A stretch of DNA of 64,000 bases from Saliniramus fredricksonii (GTDB lineage Bacteria; Pseudomonadota; Alphaproteobacteria; Rhizobiales; Beijerinckiaceae): contig NZ_FMBM01000001.1 in assembly GCF_900094735.1 (NCBI RefSeq), positions 682,001-746,000 of the forward strand, given 5' to 3'. The position numbers and the translations under genes are program-made. Under the pieces are notes generated by a model. That model saw only the letters and a list, made by a program, of their open reading frames with translations. It ran no database searches and had not been told where the DNA came from. This document shows, piece after piece, positions 18,952-28,601 of this stretch (its first letter is position 1; the number at the start of each line of letters is the position of its first letter).

Positions 18952-20365
18952 CTGCGCTCTCCCGTCAGTGCGATGAGCTGATCGGGCAGGGCATAAGCCC
19001 ATTGCGTGATATTGCCGGCGCCCAGAAACATGACGTAATCGCCGGGCCCGGCCAGATCCGCGATGATGGCGGGCAGATCGTCGGGCTTGTCCAGCGACAT
19101 CACCGAGCGATGTCCGCGCGTCTTCAGCCCGGTGACCAGCCCGTCGCGATCGGCGCCGGGAATATGGGCCTCCCCCGCCGCATAGACATCGGCCACGATC
19201 ACCGTATCGGCATCGTTGAAGCAGGTGCAGAAGTCGTCGAACAGCGCCTTCAGGCGGGTATGGCGATGCGGCTGCACGATGGCGATGACCTTGCCCTCGG
19301 CGGAGGCGCGGGCGGCCTTGAGCACGGCGGCAATCTCCACCGGGTGATGGCCGTAATCGTCGAAGATGGTGGCGCCGTTCCATGCCCCCGTGCGGGTGAA
19401 GCGTCGCTTGACGCCACCGAAACCGGCCAGCGCGTCGCGGATCGCATCCGGGCTCATGCCCAGTTCATAGGCGAGTGCAAGCGCGCCGACGGCGTTGAGC
19501 ATGTTGTGATGGCCGGGCATCGGCATGACGAGATCGGGGATCTCCACGCTCTCGGCCCTCTTGCGGTCGTGGATCGTCACGCTGAACCGGCTGCGCCCGC
19601 CGGTCAGATCGATATCATGCACCCGCACATCCGCCTGCCGGTTGGTGCCGTAGGTCACGATCCGCCGGTCCTCGATGCGCCCGACGAGATCCTGCACCGC
19701 CGGATGATCGATGCACATCACCGCGAAACCGTAGAACGGGATGTTCTCGATGAAAGTGAAGAACGCCGCCTTGACCGCGTCATAGGTCTCGAAATGATCG
19801 AGATGCTCGGCATCGATATTGGTGACGATGGCATAGTCGCAGGGCAGCTTCAGGAAGGTGCCGTCGGATTCATCGGCCTCGACCACCATCCAGTCTCCCT
19901 TGCCCATGCGGGCATTGGTGCCATAGGCGTTGATGATGCCGCCATTGATCACCGTCGGATCGAAATTCCCGCCTTCCAGCAGGGTGGCGACGATGGAGGT
20001 GGTGGTGGTCTTGCCGTGGGTGCCGGCGATGGCGATCGCGGTCTTGAGCCGCATCAGTTCCGCGAGCATCTCGGCGCGGCGCACCACGGGCAGGCGCAAT
20101 TCACGCGCGGCGGCGAGTTCGGGATTGTCGCGCCGGATCGCGGTGGAGACGACGACGACTTCCGCGTCCTGAACGTTTTCGGCCGCATGGCCGGTGAAGG
20201 TGGCAATGCCTTTCTTCGCGAGCCGCGCCACATTGGCATTGCCGACCGAGGCATCCGAGCCCTGCACCGTATAGCCGAGATTGTGCATCACCTCGGCGAT
20301 GCCCGACATGCCGATCCCCCGATACCGATGAAATGGATGGGGCCGAGTTTCGGGGGCAGTTTCAT
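18948..20365 (-). CDS. murC: UDP-N-acetylmuramate-L-alanine ligase, frameshifted near the start
   Basis: MurC adds L-Ala to UDP-MurNAc. From residue 19 on, the protein is complete: [22 protein letters not shown] loop [21 protein letters not shown], and the ligase C-terminal domain. Its proper start is ATG 20365 (GAGAGAAG upstream), reading [17 protein letters not shown]. At 20316-20320 there are five C (five G in the message) where the family motif GIGGIGMSG needs six, so the frame shifts to GSACR. The internal ATG 20309 would give a protein lacking the UDP-binding glycine loop. Because murC is essential, a sequencing or assembly error is the simplest explanation. Confidence 0.85.
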
Positions 20366-20387
20366 GATGCTTCTCTCGTTCGGGCGC

Positions 20388-21497
20388 TCAGCCCTGCTTG
20401 CTGGCAAGATGCATGACCAGATCGGCGAGGCGCTCCGCCGCATCCGGTATGCCTGCGCTCTTGGCCGCCTGCGCCGCTTTCGTCAAGCCTTCCGGATCGG
20501 CCAGACGCGAGGTGAGCTCCTGCGCCAGACGCTGTGGCGTAAATTCCGTTTGTGGAAGCATCAGGGCAGCGCCGGTATCGGAAAGCAGCGCGGCATTGGC
20601 TGCCTGGTCCTGATCAAGGGCGCCGGGCAGGGGCACAAGGATGGCCGGTCGCCCGATCACGGCGAGCTCCGAAACGGTCGAGGCGCCAGAGCGCGATATG
20701 ACGAGATGCGACCGCGCGATACGCCCGGGCAGATCCCGGAAGAAGGGCGCGATCTCGGCGCTGACGCCGTTTTGCGCATAGACATCGCGCACGCGTTCCA
20801 GATCTTCGGGCCGCGCCTGCTGCGTGATGCGGATGCGCGCGCGCAACTCCGGCGTGAGCAGCGCGATGGCCTGTGGCACGATATCCGACATGATCCGCGC
20901 GCCCTGGCTGCCGCCGAAAGCGAGCAGGTTCAGCGGCGCGTCGTCCGTCGCGGCGGGATAGGGGATCTGTGCTGCTTCCAGTACGTTCGCACGTACCGGA
21001 TTGCCCGTCATCACGATTTTCGCCTTCATCGCGTCGGATATGCCGCGCAGCTCCGGCACGCTCGACGCCAGATGCGTCACGCGCCCGGCGAGAAAGCGGT
21101 TGGCGCGCCCGATCACACCGTTCTGCTCATGCAGAACCGTCCTGCAGCCTGCAAGACTGCCCGCGAGCAGGGGCGGGACGGTGGGATAGCCGCCGAACCC
21201 GACCACGACATCCGGTCGCGCCCGCGCGATCAGCCGGCGCGCCCGGAAGAACCCGCGTGCGAGCGTCACCAGCGCCTTGAGCGCCGCCACGGGCGAGCGT
21301 CCGGAGGGCGTCGCGGCGGGGATGGCGACGACTTCGTTGGCGGGGAAGCGCTCGGCCAGTTCCCCGATGCGGTTGTCGGTCACCAGCACGATGCCGCAGC
21401 CGCGTGCGCGCAGGATGCCGGCCAGTGCCTCGGCGGGGAAGAGATGCCCGCCCGTGCCGCCGGCGGAGATCATCACGAGGGGCTTGTCGGCACGCAT
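20388..21497 (-). CDS. murG: Lipid II synthase, UDP-GlcNAc transferase
   Basis: MurG adds GlcNAc to lipid I on the inner face of the membrane. The 369-residue GT-B protein carries the N-terminal ISAGGTGGHLFPA loop, VVGFGGYPTVPP, HEQNGVIGRANR, the donor-site AFGGSQGAR, and SRSGASTVSELAV near the C-terminus. It lies 2 bases after ftsW and 22 before murC in the ftsW-murG-murC-murB order of the dcw cluster. Confidence 0.96.
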   Translation of the reverse strand: MRADKPLVMISAGGTGGHLFPAEALAGILRARGCGIVLVTDNRIGELAERFPANEVVAIPAATPSGRSPVAALKALVTLARGFFRARRLIARARPDVVVGFGGYPTVPPLLAGSLAGCRTVLHEQNGVIGRANRFLAGRVTHLASSVPELRGISDAMKAKIVMTGNPVRANVLEAAQIPYPAATDDAPLNLLAFGGSQGARIMSDIVPQAIALLTPELRARIRITQQARPEDLERVRDVYAQNGVSAEIAPFFRDLPGRIARSHLVISRSGASTVSELAVIGRPAILVPLPGALDQDQAANAALLSDTGAALMLPQTEFTPQRLAQELTSRLADPEGLTKAAQAAKSAGIPDAAERLADLVMHLASKQG

Positions 21498-21499
21498 GG

Positions 21500-22648
21500 T
21501 CAGGCTCCGGCGGGGCGCGGCACATAGGCGCGCGGATGCAGCCGCGAACGCGGGCGCTTGCGTGTCAGGGCGATCAGGAAGCCGGCGGCGAGCGCGAGCG
21601 AGAACAGCGACGAGCCGCCATAGGAGATGAAGGGCAGGGTCATGCCCTTGGCGGGAAGGAGATTGACATTGACCATCATGTTGATGCTGGCCTGCAACCC
21701 GAACAACAGCAACAGCCCGGACACTGCGAGCCGCGAAAAGGCATCCTCGTTGCGGCCTGCCAGCAACAGGCCCCGCAGCACGATGAAGGCATAGATCATC
21801 ACGATGACGAGGCAGATCGCGATGCCGAATTCCTCCGCCGTCACCGCGAAGATGAAATCGGTATGGGCATCGGGCAGCACACGCTTGACCGTACCCTCGC
21901 CCGGCCCTTGCCCGAGCCAGCCGCCGCGTGCGAAGGATTCGAGCGCCATGTCGACCTGAAAGGTATCGCCGGATTCACTGTCGAGAAAGCGGGTGATGCG
22001 TTCGCGCACATGCGGCAGCAGATTATAGGCGCTGATGATGCCGATCACGCCGACCCCGCCGAGCCCCATCACCCAGAACCAGTGCAGACCGGCGATGAAG
22101 AACATCCCGGCCCAGATGGCGGTGATCAGCATGGTCTGGCCGAAATCCGGCTGCAGGATCAGGGGCGTGATCGTCAGAGGCAGCAGCGCGAAGGCAATCC
22201 AGACCGCCGGCAGATCCGGCCGCCGTGCCGCTTCGGAAAAGGCCCAGGCGGTGAGGATCACGAAGGCCGGCTTGACGAATTCCGAGGGTTGGACGCTCAC
22301 GCCCATCAGCGATATCCAGCGATGCGCGCCCTTGATCTCGGGCCCGTACTGGATCGCGGCCACGACCAGCACCATGCCGATGACATAGGTGGCCAGCGCA
22401 AGCCGGCGGATCAGCCTTGCATCGAGGAAGGAGATCGTCACCAGCAGCATCAGCGCCGGCAACAGGAACAGCGCCTGCCGCTCGACGAAATGGAAGGTCG
22501 AGAGCCCGATCCGCGAGGCGACCGGGGGCCCGCCACCCATCAGCATGACGAGACCGATCACCATCAGCCCGAACAGGGCGGCCAGCAATGACCGATCGAT
22601 CGTCCACCACCAATCGCCGACGAGCGAGCGCTGCGCACGCGAGACCAT
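21500..22648 (-). CDS. ftsW: Septal peptidoglycan polymerase FtsW
   Basis: A 382-residue SEDS-family integral membrane protein that polymerises septal glycan strands together with FtsI. About ten helices are visible. Family motifs: YGPEIKGAHRWISL, QPSEFVKPAFVI, PDFGQTML, and the C-terminal NLLPAKGMTLPFISYGGSS. It is the first gene of this part of the dcw cluster; murD, the usual preceding gene, does not lie immediately upstream. Confidence 0.95.
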   Translation of the reverse strand: MVSRAQRSLVGDWWWTIDRSLLAALFGLMVIGLVMLMGGGPPVASRIGLSTFHFVERQALFLLPALMLLVTISFLDARLIRRLALATYVIGMVLVVAAIQYGPEIKGAHRWISLMGVSVQPSEFVKPAFVILTAWAFSEAARRPDLPAVWIAFALLPLTITPLILQPDFGQTMLITAIWAGMFFIAGLHWFWVMGLGGVGVIGIISAYNLLPHVRERITRFLDSESGDTFQVDMALESFARGGWLGQGPGEGTVKRVLPDAHTDFIFAVTAEEFGIAICLVIVMIYAFIVLRGLLLAGRNEDAFSRLAVSGLLLLFGLQASINMMVNVNLLPAKGMTLPFISYGGSSLFSLALAAGFLIALTRKRPRSRLHPRAYVPRPAGA

Positions 22649-22908
22649 GCTTCATCCCCGAAATCACGCCGAACGGACCGGCTCCCCGACGGAAGCCTCT
22701 GACGGACAGCCATGACGCGATTGTGGTGAACGGCTGGTTAAGAAGGACTGAAGAAGGCGCATGATCGCCCGGATGTGGCGCGGCTGCAAGCGCAACAGGA
22801 GCAAACCGGACTTGACAGATAATACACTTGTTACGGGCATTAAACTATTTTGCAACCATTAAAGGGCAACGTCTCAGTTGGTTCACCTGCGAAGCGAGGA
22901 GCGGTCGC

Positions 22909-24206
22909 GTGCCACGGACAACAGAAATCCATGATCTTCTCGGCATCGGTCTTGGCCCCGCCAATCTCGCGCTCGCACTGGCGCTTGATCCGCACATGAT
23001 GCGGTTTCGGTTTCTGGAGCGAAAGCCCCGGTTCGGCTGGCATGAGGGCATGCTTCTGGAAGACGCGACCATGCAGGTCTCCTTCCTCAAGGACCTTGTC
23101 ACCCAGCGCGATCCGACCAGCCCATACAGTTTCCTCTGCTATCTGAAGGAGCGTGGCAGGCTCAGCGCCTTCCTGAACCTGCGGGAGTTCAATCCGACCC
23201 GGCGCGAATTCCACGATTATCTCGCCTGGTGCGCCGGGCATGTCGCCGAGCATGTGGACTACGATACCGAGGTGCTTGGAATCGATCTGGCGCCGATCTC
23301 CGATCGTGCGGGACCGGGAGGAACGCTCAGCGTGAAGGTCCGCAGCGGCAGCTATGTCAGGCAGATTCATGCACGCAACATTTCCCTCGCTCTGGGTCTG
23401 AAACCGCGCATGCCGGAGGGAATCGTCGCGGATCGCCGGATCTGGCATTCCGGCGATCTGCTGCACCGCCTTGAAGGCCTCACCCCCCCGAGGGCGCACG
23501 CTATGCCGTCATCGGCGCCGGGCAGAGCGCCGCCGAAACGGTGATGCATCTGCTCACGCGCGACCCCCAGGCGCAGGTTCATGCGGTGATGACACCTTTC
23601 GGATTTCTGCCTGCGGACGATTCCGCCTTCGTCAACGAGATTTTCGATGCCGAGAGCGTGGATGCCTTCTTCGCCATGTCGCAGGACCTGCGCGCGCAGC
23701 TACTGGATCGCCATGCCAATACCAATTACGGGGTCGCTGATCCGGAGATCATCGCAGCCCTCTATCGTGCGACCTACAAGGACCGTGTCTCCGGAAGGCA
23801 GCGCCTGCATCTGGAGCGCCTGACGCGCCTCGTCCATGCCGCGCATGACGGTGCCGGGCTTGCACTCACGCTGAGCGATCCGACCGGCGCGCAGCACCGC
23901 AGCCTCGGGGTGGATTATCTCGTCTGCGCCACCGGTTACAGCCCCGTCGCGCCCGAGAGCCTGTTCAGCGATGCCTTGCGGGAATTGCTCCGCACCAATG
24001 CGCAGGGCAAGCCGCAGCTCGGGCGCGACTATCGCGTCGCCACCGACCCACGCCTGAGCGCCGGAATCTATATCCAGGGCGATTGCGAGAACAGCCACGG
24101 GCTCACGGCGACCCTGCTCTCGAATCTCGCCATCCGCGCCGGCGAGATCAGCGAAAGCCTGACCCGACATGCCGGGGCGCGCCATTTCGCTGATGTCGGC
24201 ACCTGA
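22909..24206 (+). pseudogene. L-lysine/L-ornithine N-monooxygenase, frameshifted in a C-tract
   Basis: A flavin N-hydroxylating monooxygenase of the kind that starts hydroxamate siderophore synthesis. The first frame has the FAD loop IGLGPANLALALAL and QVSFLKDLVTQRDPTSPYSF. After GDLLHRLEGLTP the frame shifts in a run of seven C (23483-23489), where eight or five would continue as the NADPH loop YAVIGAGQSAAETVMHL. The second frame then holds the NTNYGVAD and ATGYSP motifs to the end. GTG 22909 follows GAGGAG. Apart from the one indel the gene looks intact. No siderophore synthetase or uptake genes are nearby. Confidence 0.8.
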
Positions 24207-24239
24207 ACCCGGCATTCCCCGGATGGCGAGGCAACGCGT

Positions 24240-24386
24240 ATGGACATCTTCGCATTCTACGAAAACGACATCGACGCCTACGATCTGCGCTGCCACCCCT
24301 TCGCACCGGCGGGTGCGCCGGCAGGGACCGTATTCAGGCACGAGGTGATCGGGAACGCGGAAGAACGGCAGGCGGCAAATGCGTGA
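24240..24386 (+). CDS. Short ORF downstream of the monooxygenase (48 aa)
   Basis: ATG 24240 to TGA 24386 encodes a 48-residue acidic peptide beginning MDIFAFYENDIDAYDLRCHP. It lies 33 bases after the monooxygenase and could be the start of a truncated siderophore gene or a real small protein. No Shine-Dalgarno sequence is obvious and no family is recognised. Confidence 0.3.
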   Translation: MDIFAFYENDIDAYDLRCHPFAPAGAPAGTVFRHEVIGNAEERQAANA

Positions 24387-24425
24387 TGCAGCTTGCAGGA
24401 TATCGGCCTCGCTATTGTCCGAAAA

Positions 24426-24500
24426 TGGTGGGCGCGACAGGGATTGAACCTGTGACCCTTCGCGTGTGAAGCGAATGCTCTCCCGCTGAGCTACGCGCCC
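24426..24500 (-). tRNA. tRNA-Val (anticodon CAC)
   Basis: A 75-base tRNA with acceptor GGGCGCG/CGCGCCC, discriminator A and encoded CCA. The anticodon stem is TTCGC/GCGAA around loop TTCACAC (anticodon CAC, reads GUG), with T-loop GGTTCAATCC. It lies between the siderophore remnant and the rpe region. Confidence 0.95.
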
Positions 24501-24534
24501 GATGGCGATTTCGTATGTCGTGTCGCGCCCCGCG

Positions 24535-25056
24535 TCAAGTCCGGTTTTCGCGCCGATGACGGCGCAGCAGGGTCAGGCCGAGGATGAGCGCGATCAGCGG
24601 CAGCGGCCAGGGCCAGAGATAGGCCGGGGCGAAGACGGCGACATATCCCGCCGCCACGAACGTCAGCCGGTGAATCAGATGGCGCAGGTGGTGCGGATCG
24701 CCCGGATCGGTGATAAGGCCCTCCAGTTCCGCAGCGCTGTGAAACACCGCGAATCCGGCATAGAGTGCGATGAGAAACACCGGCGCGGCGAGGACGAGCC
24801 CCCAGAGCAGGCGCGTAGGACGTCCAACGCGGCGCAAAAAGAGGGCCGCGAAGAGCATCAGCAGAAGTGCCGCGAGCGCGCCCGCCACCCCGAACAGCGC
24901 GATCAGCGCCTCGGTGCGCGGGTTGATCGGCTCGCCACGCTCCAGCACGCGCAGATAAACCAGCGCCGCAGCAGCGAGACCGGCCAGGGCGATACGCCAG
25001 GCGCTGCCGCCGATAATCGTGCCGAGATTGCGAAGACCGCCTCGCCCGCGCGTCAT
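24535..25056 (-). CDS. Hypothetical membrane protein downstream of rpe
   Basis: A 173-residue hydrophobic protein with five probable transmembrane helices separated by short charged loops and an Arg-rich C-terminus. It starts 6 bases after the rpe stop and is probably cotranscribed. No recognised domain; no motif suggests transport or catalysis. Confidence 0.65.
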   Translation of the reverse strand: MTRGRGGLRNLGTIIGGSAWRIALAGLAAAALVYLRVLERGEPINPRTEALIALFGVAGALAALLLMLFAALFLRRVGRPTRLLWGLVLAAPVFLIALYAGFAVFHSAAELEGLITDPGDPHHLRHLIHRLTFVAAGYVAVFAPAYLWPWPLPLIALILGLTLLRRHRRENRT

Positions 25057-25062
25057 CGCCGC

Positions 25063-25752
25063 TCAGCCAGCCGATGCGCGGGCATTCTGCGCCGCGTCGC
25101 GGATGGCGGCGATGTTGCCGGCATAGGCCTCCTGCCCGCCCTTGAACACGGCGGAACCGGCGACGAGCACATTGGCACCTGCCGCGACGACGTCCGGGGC
25201 CGTCTGCGCCGTGACGCCGCCATCGATCTCGATCTCGATCGGACGATCCCCGATCATGGCGCGCACCTGCGCGATCTTGGGCACGACCGAGGCAATGAAG
25301 GCCTGGCCGCCGAAACCGGGATTGACCGTCATCAGGCAGACCAGATCGACCATGTCGAGAAGCGGTGCGACAGCCTCCGCCGGCGTACCGGGATTGAGCG
25401 CGATCCCGGCCTTGCAGCCAAGCGCGCGAATCGCCTGCAGGCTGCGATGGGTATGGGGGCCGGCTTCGGCATGAATGGTGATCACCTGCGCACCCGCATC
25501 GGCGAAGGCTGAGAGATAGGGATCGACTGGCGCGATCATCAGATGTACGTCGAAGACCTGTGTGGTGGCCGGGCGGATCGCCTTGATGATCGGCGGTCCG
25601 AAGGTCAGATTGGGCACGAAATGCCCGTCCATCACATCGATATGAATCCAGTCGGCACCGGCCTCGACGACGCTCTCGACTTCGGCGCCGAGGCGCGCGA
25701 AATCGGCGGAGAGGATGGAGGGGGCGATGCGCAGCGGGCTTGGTTCGGTCAT
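25063..25752 (-). CDS. rpe: Ribulose-phosphate 3-epimerase
   Basis: Interconverts ribulose 5-phosphate and xylulose 5-phosphate. The 229-residue TIM barrel shows [14 protein letters not shown], the metal/catalytic segment [18 protein letters not shown], and the phosphate-binding VNPGFGGQ and EIDGGV loops in the expected order. It is divergent from the SleB-type hydrolase and followed closely by a small membrane protein. Confidence 0.96.
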   Translation of the reverse strand: MTEPSPLRIAPSILSADFARLGAEVESVVEAGADWIHIDVMDGHFVPNLTFGPPIIKAIRPATTQVFDVHLMIAPVDPYLSAFADAGAQVITIHAEAGPHTHRSLQAIRALGCKAGIALNPGTPAEAVAPLLDMVDLVCLMTVNPGFGGQAFIASVVPKIAQVRAMIGDRPIEIEIDGGVTAQTAPDVVAAGANVLVAGSAVFKGGQEAYAGNIAAIRDAAQNARASAG

Positions 25753-25966
25753 CCGGGCAATCCCAATGGTGGCGCCTTTGTGGACGCTGACTATCCTGCG
25801 CAGGCGCTATCATGCGCGCGCGCGCCGCGCAACTGCGACCGGGCGCGCCTTCCGGTGAAGCGGACAAGCCGCGCCATCGCCTTAACGCTTTTTGAACCTT
25901 GATTCGCGATCCTTGATGAAAGCGGCACGGTGTGTCGCCCGTGTCACGAGTATCGAGGGTGTTCGC

Positions 25967-27208
25967 GTGCGTCGGCGTCGGAAATTCTTCGGAATGCGGT
26001 GGGTCTGCGCCACCGTTGCGCCATGGGCGCTCGGCGGGGGCATGCTCGTCTCCTTCACCGCCGTGGCGAGCAACGACGTCTCCGATATCGGCCATACCAT
26101 CCGTGAAACGGGTCGCATCGGCGCGATCACCGCGAGTGACCAGCTGATCACCCCGCCGCGCGTGACCAATCTGCGCGCCCTGCCCGGATCGACGGCGCTG
26201 ACCGCGCCCGCCGCCCGCAAGGCCTCCCTGCGTTTCAGCCTGCCCGATGACGCCCTGCGCACGGATCTGGTGCGCCCGCCCCGCTTCGAGCCGAAAGACG
26301 GCGCCTTCGAGGGTGAGACACCCGAGCTGAACCGCGACAACAAGGGCGATCCCTATCTGCCGCTGCGCCCGACCCTGAGTCGGCTGGGGCGTGATCTCGA
26401 GAACGAAGACCCCCATCTGCGCGCCCTTTCGGGCGCAACGGACATGCTGCCGGCGCTGGAGCGCGGCGGCGCCCTGCCGGGCGAGCTCAACCTCAAGCAG
26501 AGCTTCGAACGCCCGCCGCAGCCGACCACGACCGATCGCGCCACGGCGGAGCGCTCGCCGCTTGCCGCCGAACAGGGATCATCCGGGATCGGCAAGGCCG
26601 GGGGCATTACGCCGGATCGCGACGGCGCCACCCCTTCCGTGGCGCGGGTGGAAGCCTTCGCGGCGATGACGCCGGTCACCCATAGCTGGAACCCGGTCGA
26701 GGTCACCGCCCTGCCGGTGACCCTGCCCGCCGGCGCCTCGCGCTTCGTGCGCCGTTATCCGAACCAGCCACATTACGGCGCCCTGATCGATCCCGGCAAG
26801 CGCGAAGCGGAAATGCGCTGCCTCGCGGAGGCGATCTATTTCGAGGCGCGCAGCGAGCCGGAGCTCGGCCAGGCCGCCGTGGCGCAGGTGGTGATGAACC
26901 GCGTGGCCAGCAGCCTCTATCCGGATTCGGTCTGCGGCGTCGTCTACCAGAACCGTCACCGGCATCTGGCGTGCCAGTTCACTTTCACCTGCGAGGGCCG
27001 CGCCCTGCGCATCCGCGAGCCGGCGCCGTGGCGGCGCGCCGAGCGCATTGCGCAGGAAACCATCAGCGGCACGAGTTTCATCGAGAGCGTTGGTCTCGCC
27101 ACGCATTATCACGCCGATTACGTCAATCCGCGCTGGGCCCGCGCGCTCCTGCGCCGCGACAAGATCGGCCGCCACATCTTCTACCAGCTGCGCCCCGGCC
27201 AGCGCTGA
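25967..27208 (+). CDS. SleB-type cell wall hydrolase
   Basis: A 413-residue exported protein: an N-terminal RRRRK-hydrophobic signal anchor, about 240 residues of low-complexity linker, then a C-terminal SleB hydrolase domain (CLAEAIYFEARSEPELGQAA, VVMNRVASSLYPDSVCGVVYQ, CQFTFTC, ATHYHADYVNPRW). SleB enzymes are lytic transglycosylases; the Glu of YFEARSE is the likely catalytic acid. The GTG at 25967 is taken because GAGGG precedes it; ATG 25916 in the same frame lacks a Shine-Dalgarno sequence. Gram-negative copies act in wall turnover rather than spore germination. Confidence 0.85.
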   Translation: MRRRRKFFGMRWVCATVAPWALGGGMLVSFTAVASNDVSDIGHTIRETGRIGAITASDQLITPPRVTNLRALPGSTALTAPAARKASLRFSLPDDALRTDLVRPPRFEPKDGAFEGETPELNRDNKGDPYLPLRPTLSRLGRDLENEDPHLRALSGATDMLPALERGGALPGELNLKQSFERPPQPTTTDRATAERSPLAAEQGSSGIGKAGGITPDRDGATPSVARVEAFAAMTPVTHSWNPVEVTALPVTLPAGASRFVRRYPNQPHYGALIDPGKREAEMRCLAEAIYFEARSEPELGQAAVAQVVMNRVASSLYPDSVCGVVYQNRHRHLACQFTFTCEGRALRIREPAPWRRAERIAQETISGTSFIESVGLATHYHADYVNPRWARALLRRDKIGRHIFYQLRPGQR

Positions 27209-27221
27209 GGCGACGCCCCCC

Positions 27222-28289
27222 TCAATCGATCTGCGGGCGCAGATCCAGCGTGGCGCGCTTGCCGATATCGTCGTAATGGCGCTCCAGCCAGGCCCGCCCC
27301 GCTGCATGGCCGCGATCCTTCAGGGTCTTGATCGTGCTCCAGTCGGGGCGGATGCGCGAAGAGGCGGCGAAATCGTCGAGATAGCCCGTCGGCTCGACCC
27401 GGTGCATCAGGACGCGCTTGTAATCCTCATGCGAAAGCTTGCCCTCGTCGATCAGCCGGGTGACGAATTCGATGGCGCGCAATTCCTTCACGAGGCTCGC
27501 ATTGAAGGTGATCTCCGAGAGCCGGTTCGCGATTTCGCGGGCCGTGCGCGGCGTCTCGCGGTGTTCGATCGGGTTGATCTGCACCAGAAGGATGTCATCC
27601 GCCGCCACCCCGTAGAACAGCGGATAGAGCGGCGGATTGCCCATATAGCCGCCATCCCAATAGGGCACCCCGTCGATCTCGACCGCCTTGAAGACCTGCG
27701 GCAGGCAGGCGGAGGCGAGCAGATGATCGACGGTGAGTTCCTCGCGGGAAAAGACCTTGAGCTTGCCGGTCCAGACATTGGTCGCGGCGATACACAGCTT
27801 GACCTTGGGGCAGGCTCGGACATTCTCGAAATTGATCAGATCCGCCAGCGCATCGCGCAGGGGATTGGCGTCGAGGGGGTTGGAATCGTAGGGGTTGGAG
27901 AATTTCTTGAAGGATTCGAGCCACATCCGTCCGAACGAGTCTTCATCATACCAGAATCCCATCATCCGGTCGAAGACGCCCCGCTGCATCGGTGAGAGCT
28001 GCCCGCCGAGGCTGACGCGCTGCCAGAAGGCTTCGAGCCCGGCACGCGCGCCTTCCGGGCCGCCCTCCTGCCAGCCATCGGCAAGCGCGATCGCGTTCAT
28101 CGCCCCGGCGGAGGCGCCGGAAATTGCCTCGATGGCGAGACGCCCGTCCTCGAGGATGGCGTCGAGCACGCCCCAGGTGAAGGCGCCGTGCGAGCCGCCG
28201 CCCTGGAGGGCGAGGCTGATCGTCTTTTCCGCCTTCGGGCCGATGAGCCCGCGCGGCCCCTCTGCGAGAGATGGTGCTCGTCCGCTCAT
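27222..28289 (-). CDS. Patatin-like phospholipase
   Basis: A 355-residue patatin-family hydrolase with the complete Ser-Asp dyad: oxyanion loop QGGGSHGAF, nucleophile GASAG (GXSXG) near residue 60, and the DGG motif (YWDGGYMGNPP) near residue 205. No signal peptide, so it is probably cytosolic or injected. Substrate unspecified; related proteins are annotated as lysophospholipase/RssA type. ATG 28289 follows GGAGG. It converges on the SleB gene with 13 bases between stops. Confidence 0.9.
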   Translation of the reverse strand: MSGRAPSLAEGPRGLIGPKAEKTISLALQGGGSHGAFTWGVLDAILEDGRLAIEAISGASAGAMNAIALADGWQEGGPEGARAGLEAFWQRVSLGGQLSPMQRGVFDRMMGFWYDEDSFGRMWLESFKKFSNPYDSNPLDANPLRDALADLINFENVRACPKVKLCIAATNVWTGKLKVFSREELTVDHLLASACLPQVFKAVEIDGVPYWDGGYMGNPPLYPLFYGVAADDILLVQINPIEHRETPRTAREIANRLSEITFNASLVKELRAIEFVTRLIDEGKLSHEDYKRVLMHRVEPTGYLDDFAASSRIRPDWSTIKTLKDRGHAAGRAWLERHYDDIGKRATLDLRPQID

Positions 28290-28601
28290 GTGATCCTCCC
28301 GATGGCATGCCGGAAACCGTTTCGCGCCGCGATCTCGCCGCAGCGCAATAGACAGTCATATAGGCACGCCCCGTCGCGTCTTTCCAGAACTGCGTGATGC
28401 GGTAATGCGGTGCGCGCTTGTGATCGCCCGTCGGATCGGCAAGGATCAGGAATCCAGAGGCAATCCGGCGCTGGGCGCCATGGCGGAGACGCCGGCCCCG
28501 CACATTGCCGGCTGGACGGGCGGGCGGGTCCATCTGCGCATCCTTTCCAATCTCGCCGATCGGCATCTGACGCGCGCGGGCCTTATGGAAGGATGCCCTA
28601 A
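28290..28601. other. Non-coding stretch upstream of the patatin gene
   Basis: About 310 bases without a convincing gene. A minus-strand frame here reads GFLILADPTG and FWKDATGRAYMTVYC, which looks protein-like, but it runs into the patatin gene in another frame and has no good start. It may be a decayed gene. Confidence 0.3.

Noticed and set aside
19002-21527. 841-codon plus-strand frame across murC-murG
   Set aside because: Antisense shadow of the mur operon with no domain or ribosome site.
22812-22840. Sigma-70 promoter for the monooxygenase from TTGACA at 22812
   Set aside because: No acceptable -10 element lies 16-18 bases downstream; iron-box-like words could not be matched to a known Fur, Irr or RirA consensus.
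24491-26416. 641-codon minus-strand frame over rpe and the SleB gene
   Set aside because: It overlaps rpe in another frame and the SleB gene on the opposite strand; no plausible protein features.
27946-28566. Minus-strand ORF containing GFLILADPTG and FWKDATGRAYMTVYC
   Set aside because: It looks protein-like for 40 residues, then overlaps the patatin gene out of frame. No good start; at most a decayed gene.
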